Source: Burkholderiaceae bacterium
GTDB taxonomy: Bacteria; Pseudomonadota; Gammaproteobacteria; Burkholderiales; Burkholderiaceae_A
DNA length: 64,000 nucleotides
Direction: 5' to 3'
NCBI GenBank assembly: GCA_018401615.1
Contig: JAGYKN010000002.1
Coordinates: 32,862-96,861 of the forward strand
The notes beneath the pieces were generated by a model. It had not been told where the DNA came from, did no database searches, and was given only the letters and a program-made list of their open reading frames with translations. This document shows positions 32,044 through 41,490 of the stretch, piece after piece. The translations under genes were made by a program, and so were the position numbers. The first letter of the stretch is position 1, and each line of letters opens with the position of its first letter.

Positions 32044-33132
32044 TCACGATGGCTTGGACCATGTCGATCGCTCTGAGAGGCGGTCGATGACCCGCTTGGG
32101 TGAGAGCGATTCAAGGCATGCCGTGGTCTTGATTGGACAGCTGCGCTCAAAACAGGGGCTGCAGGAGAGCCCCTCGGAGATCAACTGAACGGCGGGTCCT
32201 CTGGCGGGGGTGTGGAGGGGATCCGTGGAGCCATACAAGCCAATGACAGGCCGGCCCAGCGCCGCGCCCACATGCATGAGGCCTGAGTCGTTGCTGACCA
32301 CTGCATCGGCAAGGCTCAGAATCGCCATGGCCTCTGAGAGGCTGGTCTGCCCCGACAGGGGCCAGAGACGCTCTCGACGGGCTGCGGGCACCAGCTCAAT
32401 GATGCGGGCCTCGATCGCTTTGTCGCCTGCGCTGCCAAGCAGCAGCACCCTGCCACCCTCTTCAATCCAATGGAAGGCCACGGTCGCAAAGTGGGCCGCC
32501 GGCCATTGCTTTGCGGGCCCATAGGCCGCACCAGGGCAGAGGACCAGCAGGGGCATGTGGGCCTGCTGCAAGGTGAGCAGGCCAGCGGGCAGATCGGTGC
32601 ATGGTCCAAGGGTGGGCAGGGCCCCCCGCACACGGACCGGGTCATCTGCGAGGCTGGCGTATTGCTGGGGCTGGGATGGCCCTCTGGGGGTGTCGGACGG
32701 GGCCTCTCGGATGTCGTTGAGGAGCCCGTAACGCCACTCCCCCTTGAGGCCACATCGACTCGATATGCCGGCCATCCAGGGGATGAGCGCAGACTTCCAG
32801 CTGTTGGGGCAGACCACCGCGCGCGCGTAGCCGCGACTTCGGCATGCGGCTGCGACAGCCCGACGGCTCGCCCACTGGAGCCTTCCCCGCTGAAAATCGA
32901 CTGGCACGACATGCCGAATGCCGGGCATGTGGGCATAGACCGTGGCAAGGCTTGAGAGGCAGACCACATCGACCGGGCCGGACCGTGCAAGATCGCCCAC
33001 CAGTGGCTGGGCCATGACGGCGTCTCCGAGCCATTGGGGGCCGATCAGGAGGCAGGCATTAGTGTCTGCCAGCAGCAACCCCCTGGGCCAGGCGGAAGGT
33101 TGTGCCGCAGTAAGGGCACTTTGCGAGGCCAT
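32044..33132 (-). CDS. waaF: ADP-heptose:LPS heptosyltransferase II (start uncertain)
   Basis: CLLIGPQWLGDAVMAQPL, LCPGAAYGPAKQWPAAHFA, VVSNDSGLMHVGAALGRPVIGLYGSTDP. Confidence 0.88.
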   Translation of the reverse strand: MASQSALTAAQPSAWPRGLLLADTNACLLIGPQWLGDAVMAQPLVGDLARSGPVDVVCLSSLATVYAHMPGIRHVVPVDFQRGRLQWASRRAVAAACRSRGYARAVVCPNSWKSALIPWMAGISSRCGLKGEWRYGLLNDIREAPSDTPRGPSQPQQYASLADDPVRVRGALPTLGPCTDLPAGLLTLQQAHMPLLVLCPGAAYGPAKQWPAAHFATVAFHWIEEGGRVLLLGSAGDKAIEARIIELVPAARRERLWPLSGQTSLSEAMAILSLADAVVSNDSGLMHVGAALGRPVIGLYGSTDPLHTPARGPAVQLISEGLSCSPCFERSCPIKTTACLESLSPKRVIDRLSERSTWSKPS

Positions 33133-33253
33133 GGTCGAACTCCAGAGAGACCCTTGGATGACTTGACCAGAGTGGCATGGCGGGATGGGGGCAGTGGGCG
33201 GGAAGGGCGGTGACCTCTAGCGCCACGGCCTCGTCTATCTTGGTGCTGGGCAC
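33059..33253 (-). CDS. CHCC-type zinc-finger domain protein
   Basis: HPRVSLEFDHGLAKCPYCGTTFRL; SD TAGGAGG upstream of GTG start. Confidence 0.8.
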   Translation of the reverse strand: MPSTKIDEAVALEVTALPAHCPHPAMPLWSSHPRVSLEFDHGLAKCPYCGTTFRLAQGVAAGRH

Positions 33254-33266
33254 GAGTCGGGGCCTC

Positions 33267-34187
33267 CTAGATCACGGCCAGCCAGTGGGCATAGGCGGGT
33301 GCCTTGCCACTGACCGCGTCGAAAAAAATGGACTGAATATTGGCGGTGATGGGCCCCCGACCGCCGTTGCCAATGATTCGGTCATCGAGCTCGCTAATGG
33401 GGGTGACCTCTGCGGCCGTGCCTGTGAAGAAGGCCTCGTCTGCACAATAAATCTCATCTCGCGTGATGCGTTTTTCGATCACCGAGAGGCCGAGGTCCTG
33501 GGCAATTGTGATCACAGCATCTCGCGTGATGCCATCGAGGCATGAGGCCAGGTCTGGCGTGTAGACCTTGCCATTGCGGATCACAAAGAGGTTCTCGCCT
33601 GACCCCTCCGATGCATAGCCATCGGTGTCGAGCAGCAGGGCCTCATCGTAGCCTTGAGAGGCGACCTCCTGGTGGGCCAGGATGGAGTTGATGTAGTAGC
33701 CGCAGGCCTTTGCCCGAACCATGGAGACATTCACGTGGTGACGGGAAAAGGAAGAGGTCTTGACGCGAATCCCCTTGTTTAGGCCGTCCTCGCCGAGGTA
33801 GGCCCCCCACGGCCAGGCCGCTATTGCGACGTGGATCGTGTTGTTGTTTGCCGCGATGCCAAGCCGCTCAGAGCCGATCCAAGAGATGGGCCGCAGGTAG
33901 CACGACTTGAGCTGGTTGGCTTTGACCACCTCGACCTGAGCCGCCTCTAGGGTGGCGGCATCGAAGGGTACCTTCATCTGAAAAATCTTTGCCGAATTGA
34001 GGAACCGCTGGGTATGGGCCTTGAGCCGAAAGATGGCGCTGCCGGTTGGCGTCTCGTAGCATCGAACGCCCTCAAAGACCCCCATGCCGTAGTGCAGGGT
34101 GTGGGTCAGGACATGAATCTTGGCATCTCGCCACGGCACGAGTTGACCGTCCATCCAAATCCATCCATCACGGTCTGCCATTGACAT
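33267..34187 (-). CDS. ilvE: Branched-chain amino acid aminotransferase
   Basis: MADRDGWIWMDGQLVPWRDAKIHVLTHTLHYGMGVFEGVRCY; YDEALLLDTDGYASEGSGENLFVI. Confidence 0.95.
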   Translation of the reverse strand: MSMADRDGWIWMDGQLVPWRDAKIHVLTHTLHYGMGVFEGVRCYETPTGSAIFRLKAHTQRFLNSAKIFQMKVPFDAATLEAAQVEVVKANQLKSCYLRPISWIGSERLGIAANNNTIHVAIAAWPWGAYLGEDGLNKGIRVKTSSFSRHHVNVSMVRAKACGYYINSILAHQEVASQGYDEALLLDTDGYASEGSGENLFVIRNGKVYTPDLASCLDGITRDAVITIAQDLGLSVIEKRITRDEIYCADEAFFTGTAAEVTPISELDDRIIGNGGRGPITANIQSIFFDAVSGKAPAYAHWLAVI

Positions 34188-34202
34188 GTTTGAACTCCAG
34201 AG

Positions 34203-34226
34203 ATCGGGTAGAGCCCGATTCTACCC
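34203..34226. promoter_or_regulatory. Two interleaved inverted repeats at glnE-ilvE junction
   Basis: GGGTAGA-GCCCGAT-TCTACCC (34206-34226) overlapping ATCGGG-TAGAG-CCCGAT (34203-34219). Confidence 0.7.
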
Positions 34227-36923
34227 AGTGCGCTGGCGGATCTGGGCGAGAGACCGTGTCGTGGCGGGTGCGTCGGCAAAGACGACAGACCAGAGGGACT
34301 CGACGGCCTGGCGCTCCGATGCCATGAGCCCCGCAGGGACCCTTGCCGAGGACGCCCCGGAGAGACGGATTCGATGTTGATGCTGCCGCAGGTGTCGGTA
34401 GGCGTCTGCGGTCTGCTCAGCCAACCCCTCAGGGATGAGCCCGAGTTGTGCCGAGCGCCTCAGCAGCGCAATGTTGCCGAGATTGTCGGTGAGGCTCGCA
34501 TGCACATGGGCATGGCCCAAGACCAGCGCCTGGACCATGAATTCGATGTCGACCATGCCGCCGCAGTCGTGCTTGAGATCGAAGAGCCCGGTCGGGTTTG
34601 GATGTCCCTCATGCATCTTGTGTCGCATGGCAAGAATCTCCTCGAGCAGGGTGCCACGGTCTCGCGCCATGCGCAGGATTTTGATGCGGGCATCTTCAAA
34701 GGCCCGGCCAATGTCTTGATGCCCAGCACAAAAGCGGGCCCGGGTGAGCGCCTGATGCTCCCAGGCCCAGGCCTGCTCCGTCTGGTAGCGCAGGAATCCC
34801 GTGAGGTCTGAGACCAAGAGGCCTGCATTGCCATTGGGGCGCAGTCGAAGGTCAATCTCAAAGAGGCTTCCAGCCGCCGTGTTGGTGGAGAGCCAGACAT
34901 TGATGCGTTGTGCCAGGCGCGCATATCGCTCTGCAGCAAGATCGTGATGATCGTCGTAGATAAAAATCAGGTCCAGGTCTGAGGCATAGCCAAGCTCCTT
35001 GCCACCGAGCTTGCCGTAGGCGATCACGGCAAAGCGAGGCGACTCTCGGTGGCGCCGAGGAGAGGCCTGCCAGGCCGCCTCGAGTGTGGCTTCAATGAGG
35101 CAATCGGCCAAGCCAGAGAGCTGGTCGGAGAGACGCTCGACTGTCCACATGCCTTCAAGGTCCTGGACGAGGAGCCGAAAGGTCTGCGCATGGTGTGCCT
35201 CACGCAGCAGGTCCATCTGGCGCTCGACATCCGGGGCATCTCCGATGCGGGCCTGCAGCATCTGTCGGCTCAGTTCCTGGGAAAAGCCCTCTAGGTTGGG
35301 GGTCTCCATGAGGGTTCGGCTGTCGAGCAATTCGTCAAGCACGATGGGGTGCCGGCGCAGGTACTCAGATGCCCAGGATGAGGCTTCAATGACCCGGGCC
35401 ACCCGGACGAGGGTCTCTGGGTACTCATCAAAGAGTGCGAGATACGACGCCCGCCTGCTGAGCGTCTCGAGCAGGGCCTCGAGCCCCCTTCTGACCAAAT
35501 CGGGCTGCCCACTTGCGGCGGCATGCGCTGCCACCAGTGCCCTGACCCGAGTCAGCCGGCTGTCTCGATCGGTCGCCCTGGGCCTGGGATCCTCGGCGTT
35601 GTCATCCTGGATGGTGTCGTCTCGACGAAAAAGGCGATCGAAGAGTTCACTCACCGCATGCTGATGCCCCTCAATCTGGTCGATGAGGTCTCTGGCATCA
35701 CGGCATCCCATGGCGGATGCCGCCCTTGCAACGGCCTCCTCCGAGCCACCCAGCAGATGGGTCTGGGCATCCTCCTCATACTGCAGCCGATGCTCCAGGC
35801 GCCTCCAAAATGCGTAGGCATCCTGGAGTTGAGTGACCTCCTGCGTGCTGAGCCTGCCCTGCTCAGCCAGGGTCTGTAAGACACCCCGGGTGCTTCGATC
35901 TCGAAGCTTCTCCTCGCGACCGCCACGGATGAGTTGAAAGAGTTGGGCCACAAACTCAATCTCGCGAATGCCGCCGCGGCCGAGTTTGACATCGACTGGC
36001 TCATGGACCCCAGCCAGCCGCGACCCTTGTCTGCGGCTTCGACGTTCGGCCTCCTCTCGGATCTGGCCGTGAAGGTCTCTGAGGGCAGCCAGGGCGTTGA
36101 AGTCGAGGTAGCGACGAAACACAAAGGGCCGGCGAATTGACTCCAGGGCCTGCACCCCCGCCTGGAATGAGTCCTGTGTCTGAAAGACGGGCTGGTTCAC
36201 CACCCGGGCCTTGATCCAAGCGTAACGCTCCCACTCTCGCCCATGGACGATGAGGTAATCCTCGAGCATGGCCAGGCTGCAGATCACGGGCCCGGCATCG
36301 CCATTTGGTCGCAGCCTGAGGTCGACGCGAAAGACAAATCCGTGCGCGGTGGGTTCGGCCAACAACAACGACATCTTTTTGGCCACCTTGCCAAAGAAGC
36401 TGCCCAGGTCAATTTGGCCTTGTCCATGCTCGTTGCCGGCGGTGAGGCCTTCGCCTGCAACCAGGTAGATGAGGTCAACATCGGATGAGGCATTGAGTTC
36501 GAGCCCGCCAAGCTTGCCCATGCCCACGATCAGAAGGTCGACGGGCTGGCCCTGCTGGTCTCTTGGCGTGCCGTGCCGTGCCGCCAGCCCTCGGACGGAG
36601 ATCTCGTAGGCGAGCTGGATGGCTTGCTCGGCCAGCAGGCTAATTGAGGAGAGGTTTTCGGCCAGGTCGGCCTGCCCGGACAGGTCCCTGGCCATGATGG
36701 CAAGCAACGCGCTGTTGCGAAACTCCCGCAGCCCAGCGATGGCCTGCTCCTGCGGGCGCTGGCTCAAGCCCGGCCAGTGGGCCTCGCGGTGGCATCGGAG
36801 GACATCGGCCGTGATGGCGGCCGATGGGTCGAGAAGGCATCCGGCTGCATCGAGCCTCGGCAGGGTGCGGGCTGCGAATCGGGAGTGGGCGATGGCGGCC
36901 GCGTAGGCGAGGGGAACAGCCAT
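34221..36923 (-). CDS. glnE: Bifunctional glutamine synthetase adenylyltransferase/adenylyl-removing enzyme
   Basis: LIVGMGKLGGLELNASSDVDLIYL and VIAYGKLGGKELGYASDLDLIFIYDD paired nucleotidyltransferase motifs; start trimmed. Confidence 0.95.
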   Translation of the reverse strand: MAVPLAYAAAIAHSRFAARTLPRLDAAGCLLDPSAAITADVLRCHREAHWPGLSQRPQEQAIAGLREFRNSALLAIMARDLSGQADLAENLSSISLLAEQAIQLAYEISVRGLAARHGTPRDQQGQPVDLLIVGMGKLGGLELNASSDVDLIYLVAGEGLTAGNEHGQGQIDLGSFFGKVAKKMSLLLAEPTAHGFVFRVDLRLRPNGDAGPVICSLAMLEDYLIVHGREWERYAWIKARVVNQPVFQTQDSFQAGVQALESIRRPFVFRRYLDFNALAALRDLHGQIREEAERRSRRQGSRLAGVHEPVDVKLGRGGIREIEFVAQLFQLIRGGREEKLRDRSTRGVLQTLAEQGRLSTQEVTQLQDAYAFWRRLEHRLQYEEDAQTHLLGGSEEAVARAASAMGCRDARDLIDQIEGHQHAVSELFDRLFRRDDTIQDDNAEDPRPRATDRDSRLTRVRALVAAHAAASGQPDLVRRGLEALLETLSRRASYLALFDEYPETLVRVARVIEASSWASEYLRRHPIVLDELLDSRTLMETPNLEGFSQELSRQMLQARIGDAPDVERQMDLLREAHHAQTFRLLVQDLEGMWTVERLSDQLSGLADCLIEATLEAAWQASPRRHRESPRFAVIAYGKLGGKELGYASDLDLIFIYDDHHDLAAERYARLAQRINVWLSTNTAAGSLFEIDLRLRPNGNAGLLVSDLTGFLRYQTEQAWAWEHQALTRARFCAGHQDIGRAFEDARIKILRMARDRGTLLEEILAMRHKMHEGHPNPTGLFDLKHDCGGMVDIEFMVQALVLGHAHVHASLTDNLGNIALLRRSAQLGLIPEGLAEQTADAYRHLRQHQHRIRLSGASSARVPAGLMASERQAVESLWSVVFADAPATTRSLAQIRQRTG

Positions 36924-36967
36924 GTCGCGCGAATCTCCTGAGTGGATGGGGCTATGCCAGAATTTGG

Positions 36968-39900
36968 ATGATGCCACCCATGCCGCTGACCCCATCGCCG
37001 TCTTCGTTGTTTGCCACGAGGCTCATGAGACTGATGCGATGGACCGCCTGGTTGTTGGCTGGGGCGTTGCTCCTCTTGGTCTTGAGCGCGGCTGGCTTTC
37101 GCTGGATCGTCTGGCCAAAGGTGGCAGACCTCTTGAATGACCCAACTGCACTGTCGGCGCAGGCTGCCCCATTTCTGCAGACACAGGGCCATCTGATTCA
37201 AGCCAGTGGCGCGTCGGCACAGTGGCGAGATTGGCTGATTCCCACGATTGAGCTCGATCAACTTGTGCTGCGCTCTGCCGCTGGGGAGATGCTGGCCCAG
37301 GCCGATGGCATTCGTGCCGATTTTGGTCTGCGCAGCTTTCTTTCAATTTGGGCAGGCCAGCCGGTCTTTGGCCGACTCAGCTTAAGCCAGCTTCAGGTCA
37401 GCGTCTCAAGGGCTGCCGATGGGCATGTTCGTCTGGCTGGCTTTCCACTGGCGTCGTCTGGTTCGCCTGGCGGCCTGCTCGACTTGCTGGCGCAACAAGG
37501 CCCAGTGACCATCGCTCGGGCAGATCTGCAATGGCAAGACATGCTCGGTTCGGATGCCCGAGGGGATGCTGCGGTCAGGCAGGGTGAGATCAGCTGGCAG
37601 GGCGTGGCCTTAAAGCTCAGGGACGATGAGACCCTCATTGGGGTCGAGGCCTTGAATCTCTCGCCCCTGTCGGGCCTGCTGGCCCGCGGCATGCCGGGGC
37701 TCGTCATGGCGGGAGACCTGCAGCAACTCGAGCTCGGATGGAGTGGGCCGCTCGAGGACCTGGCGAGATTTGAGTTCTCAAGAGACCTCGCGCGCCTGCG
37801 GTTGCGGGCAAGGCTCGAGCGTCTGGGCCTGGGCGGAGTCGATGGGGTGCCGGCCTTCTCGGGCCTCTCGGGGGACTTGCAGTCCTCGGGCGACGGGGGC
37901 AGTTTCATCCTTGCGGGCAACGAGATGACCCTGGCCTCTGAACGTTTTTTAAGGCGGCCAGAAATACAGACCAAAGAGGCCCGGGGGCAGGTTCGCTGGG
38001 AGGGTCTGGGGCTCGCGCCCCCGCAGGCGGGGTCCGACTGGCCAAGGTTGGCTGCAGTGGCCTTGGAATTTCGATCCTTGGTCATTCGCAACGACGACCT
38101 CACACTCAATCTGGATGGGCGCTGGGCGTATGCAGGGGAGGACCTTGGGCAGGCCGATCTCAGAGGCACCCTCGGGGGGGTGCAGCCCGAGCGCGTTGCT
38201 GAGTATCTCCCCAGGGCACTGGGGCAGGAGACCCACGCATGGATTGCTCGAGCGTTTCGGTCCGGTCGCCCGGTGTCGGGGCAGTGGGAACTTCGGGGCC
38301 CCCTGGCCAGCTTTCCATTCCAAACGCCGGGGTCAGGTCTTTTTCAGGCGCGCCTGAAGTTTGAGGACCTTCGTCTTGATTACGCCAGGGGGTGGCCCGA
38401 GATCGAGGCAGCCTTTGTTGACCTGCGATTCGACGGCCCCATGATGCAGGTCTCGAGCCGCCAGGCTCGAATGGCAGGCAATCCGCTGGTCGTCGTCGAT
38501 GGTGAGATTGCCGATGTGCTGGCCCAGCAGCCTGTGCTGACCCTCAAGGGCCGGTTCGAGAGCGATCTGCCCAGCCTGCTCGGCGCGGTGAACCGGTCGC
38601 CGGTAAGGGGCATGTTGGGTGACCTCACCAGTGGTGCCACGGCAAAGGGGCCGGCCGCCCTGGATCTGGCGCTTGCCATTGACCTCAACGACACCGACAA
38701 CACGACGGTCGAGGGGGGGCTGCGACTCGACGGCGCGGCGCTCTTGTTGGAGGGAGGCTTCCCGCAGGTCTCTAATCTGAAGGGAGAACTGCGTTTCACG
38801 CAAAGGGGATTGACCAGCATGGACTGGCAAGGCCAATCGCTGGGAGGCCCAATTCGGCTGACCCATCGCGCCCCAGCGCAGGGTCCAGCGCAGGTCCCAG
38901 CGCAGGTCCCAGCGCAGGCAGCGCCCCCTGAGACCCGGCTTGCCGTCTCCGGAACGCTCGAGGGTGGTGCCCTCGAGGAGTGGCTTGGCCGGACATTGGA
39001 TTTCCCGTTGCGAGGCGTGCTGCTTGGGCGCGCTGGCTACGAGGTTGCTGTCTCGGTGCAGCCCGGGGAGGTGCAGCTTGAGGCGCAGTCAGCCCTCAAG
39101 GGTCTGTCGGTGCGCCTGCCAGCGCCGGCGCGCAAGGCCCCCGAACAGGACTGGGGCCTTCGGCTTGGCATGCGTCAGACCCAATCGGCCGCCGGAAGTC
39201 GGGTTGCCCGATGGACGCTCCAGACTCAGCGAGGCCCCCTGCAGGCTGTCATCCAACAGAGCCGCTCGAGTCCCGGCGCAGTCGGCCAGACCAGGGGCTC
39301 GGTTAGCCTGGGCGCGCCCCTGGTGGAACCCATGGTGGACGGCACCGTGGTTCGCGTGGCGTCGACGCGGCTCAACCTTGGGCAATGGCTCGATGCGATT
39401 GACCGTCGCATGGTGGCGCCCGCAGCCGGCGAGCAAACTGGCCTGGCTGGTGGCCTGACCCGGCTCGAGTTGAGTGCTGGCCGGCTCGAGCTGGGCGAGG
39501 GCACTGCCCTTTCGACGGTCCAGGCCCAGGTTGCCAAGCAGGCGGGGACCTGGGTGGTCGAGCTTCAATCTCAGGAGGCTGTTGGGCGAATCAATTGGCA
39601 GCCCAATGTGCAGTCGGGTCGCAGTGGGGGTGAGACACGCGGCGCGGTCACCGCCCGCCTCGGACGCCTCTGGCTTGAGCAGGGCCAGCCACCGATGCAG
39701 CGCACGGCAGGCGAGGCCGTTGATGACGACCTTCAAACCCTCACATCGATTGCCCAGGCTCGGCGCTGGCCGAGCGTTGATCTGGTGGTCGATGACTTTC
39801 GGCGAGGTCCACAGCAGTTTGGTCGGCTGACCCTTGATGCGGCCCCGGCCCCTCGAGAGGCGTCTTGGCAGATTCGGTCGGTCTTGATTGAAAACCCCGA

Positions 39901-40615
39901 TGCGGTCCTGCGAGGAAGTGGCCGCTGGGAGGCTCTTGCTGCGGGCCCCGCTCCGTCACAGACCAGCCTGGACCTCAACCTTGACATCAAGAGCAGCGAG
40001 GGCCTACTGGCCCGACTTGGCCACCCAGGCCTGCTGCGGGCAACCCCTGGCCAGATCAAGGGGCAACTCAATTGGCCCGGCGCCCCGACTGATTTTCGTG
40101 TCTCACAGCTCGGTGGTCAATTGTTTCTCGATTTAAAGCAGGGGCAATTTTTAAAGGCGGAGCCCGGGCTCTCAAAGCTCGTGAGCGTGGTCAACCTCCA
40201 GTCTCTGCCCAAGCGCATCACGCTCGATTTTCGCGACATCTTTTCTGCCGGATTCGCCTACGAGCGTGTTCGGGGCGACCTGCGATTCTCCTCGGGTGAG
40301 GCCATGACAGACAACCTCAGAATCGTGGGCATCCAGGCCTCTGTTTTCATTGAGGGCACGGCCTCAATTGTCGATGAGACGCAGCAGATTCGTGTGCTCG
40401 TGCTGCCAGAACTCAATGTTGGCCTGGCATCTCTGGGTTATGCCCTGATCAATCCAGCCATTGGATTGGGAAGCTTTCTGGCCCAGTATGTCCTGCGAGA
40501 TCCGCTGCGCAAGGTCTTGGCGTATGAGTATCGACTCACGGGGCCCTGGATGGACCCCATCGTCACCGAGATGCCCCGGCGTTCAGCGCCAGAGGCCGAG
40601 AAGGGGTCGCCGTGA
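36968..40615 (+). CDS. YhdP family protein (AsmA-like, large envelope protein)
   Basis: Single N-terminal TM and long AsmA/DUF3971-like body; C-terminal LKQGQFLKAEPGLSKLVSVVNLQSLPKRITLDFRDIFSAGFAYERVRGDLRFSSGEAMTDNLRIVG. Confidence 0.9.
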   Translation: MMPPMPLTPSPSSLFATRLMRLMRWTAWLLAGALLLLVLSAAGFRWIVWPKVADLLNDPTALSAQAAPFLQTQGHLIQASGASAQWRDWLIPTIELDQLVLRSAAGEMLAQADGIRADFGLRSFLSIWAGQPVFGRLSLSQLQVSVSRAADGHVRLAGFPLASSGSPGGLLDLLAQQGPVTIARADLQWQDMLGSDARGDAAVRQGEISWQGVALKLRDDETLIGVEALNLSPLSGLLARGMPGLVMAGDLQQLELGWSGPLEDLARFEFSRDLARLRLRARLERLGLGGVDGVPAFSGLSGDLQSSGDGGSFILAGNEMTLASERFLRRPEIQTKEARGQVRWEGLGLAPPQAGSDWPRLAAVALEFRSLVIRNDDLTLNLDGRWAYAGEDLGQADLRGTLGGVQPERVAEYLPRALGQETHAWIARAFRSGRPVSGQWELRGPLASFPFQTPGSGLFQARLKFEDLRLDYARGWPEIEAAFVDLRFDGPMMQVSSRQARMAGNPLVVVDGEIADVLAQQPVLTLKGRFESDLPSLLGAVNRSPVRGMLGDLTSGATAKGPAALDLALAIDLNDTDNTTVEGGLRLDGAALLLEGGFPQVSNLKGELRFTQRGLTSMDWQGQSLGGPIRLTHRAPAQGPAQVPAQVPAQAAPPETRLAVSGTLEGGALEEWLGRTLDFPLRGVLLGRAGYEVAVSVQPGEVQLEAQSALKGLSVRLPAPARKAPEQDWGLRLGMRQTQSAAGSRVARWTLQTQRGPLQAVIQQSRSSPGAVGQTRGSVSLGAPLVEPMVDGTVVRVASTRLNLGQWLDAIDRRMVAPAAGEQTGLAGGLTRLELSAGRLELGEGTALSTVQAQVAKQAGTWVVELQSQEAVGRINWQPNVQSGRSGGETRGAVTARLGRLWLEQGQPPMQRTAGEAVDDDLQTLTSIAQARRWPSVDLVVDDFRRGPQQFGRLTLDAAPAPREASWQIRSVLIENPDAVLRGSGRWEALAAGPAPSQTSLDLNLDIKSSEGLLARLGHPGLLRATPGQIKGQLNWPGAPTDFRVSQLGGQLFLDLKQGQFLKAEPGLSKLVSVVNLQSLPKRITLDFRDIFSAGFAYERVRGDLRFSSGEAMTDNLRIVGIQASVFIEGTASIVDETQQIRVLVLPELNVGLASLGYALINPAIGLGSFLAQYVLRDPLRKVLAYEYRLTGPWMDPIVTEMPRRSAPEAEKGSP
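38873..38920 (+). repeat. 4 x 12-bp tandem repeat inside yhdP
   Basis: CCAGCGCAGGGT CCAGCGCAGGTC CCAGCGCAGGTC CCAGCGCAGGCA, encoding PAQG PAQV PAQV PAQA. Confidence 0.9.
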
Positions 40616-41490
40616 TGCAGCCAGTCAGTGTGGCGGCCGTGCAGATGGTGTCTGGCATGTCGGTCGATGACAATCTGGCGTCCATGAGAAGGCTTGTCTC
40701 GCAGGCGGCCCAGGGCGGCGCCAAGCTCGTCGTGCTGCCGGAGTATTTCTGCCTGATGGGTCAAGACCCCCGAGACAAGGTTCGGGTGGCCGAGGCGGCC
40801 TGGGAGGTGGGCGGGTCCGCTGCCGCCTGGAGCGCCGACAAGACACCGATTCAACTGGCCTTGGCCCAGACTGCCCGCCAGCACGGCGTCTGGCTGATTG
40901 GGGGCACCGTGCCATTGGTCTCGTCTGACCCAGACCGGGTCTTTAATGCCATGCTGGTCTTTGACGATCAAGGCTCCTTGGTGGCCCGCTACGACAAGCT
41001 GCACCTCTTTTCCTTTTCCCGAGGTGAGGAGTCGTATGACGAGTCGCAGACGATTGTTGCGGGAACATCACCGGTGGCCTGCCAGACCCCCCTGGGGCGA
41101 ACCGCCTTGTCTGTCTGTTATGACATTCGCTTTCCGGAATTCTTTCGAAGCCTCTCCCACCCGAATCCGTTGGACCTCATCGTGGTCCCAGCGGCCTTTA
41201 CGCAGACCACTGGCCGGGCCCACTGGGAGGTCCTGCTGCGCTCGAGGGCCATTGAAAATCAATGCTGGCTGCTGGCCAGTGCGCAGGGCGGGGCCCATGA
41301 GAATGGCCGTCGCACCTGGGGGCAGAGTCTCTTGATTGACCCCTGGGGACAGGTGGTGGCAAGTCTCGACAGCGGCGAAGGCATTGTGGCTGGTATGGTC
41401 GATCCCAAACGCACGGCGGAGGTTCGCCTAAACTTACCTGCCCACGTCCATCGACGAGTGGGCCTTCCAGAGAGAGTCCCCACCCCATGA
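40612..41490 (+). CDS. Carbon-nitrogen hydrolase (nitrilase superfamily, Nit1-like)
   Basis: VVLPEYFCLMG, YDKLHLFSFSRGEESYDES, LSVCYDIRFPEFFRSL. Confidence 0.9.
   Translation: MMQPVSVAAVQMVSGMSVDDNLASMRRLVSQAAQGGAKLVVLPEYFCLMGQDPRDKVRVAEAAWEVGGSAAAWSADKTPIQLALAQTARQHGVWLIGGTVPLVSSDPDRVFNAMLVFDDQGSLVARYDKLHLFSFSRGEESYDESQTIVAGTSPVACQTPLGRTALSVCYDIRFPEFFRSLSHPNPLDLIVVPAAFTQTTGRAHWEVLLRSRAIENQCWLLASAQGGAHENGRRTWGQSLLIDPWGQVVASLDSGEGIVAGMVDPKRTAEVRLNLPAHVHRRVGLPERVPTP

Noticed and set aside
34374-34811. Plus-strand ORFs opposite glnE
   Set aside because: glnE motifs on the minus strand account for the region; no independent support.
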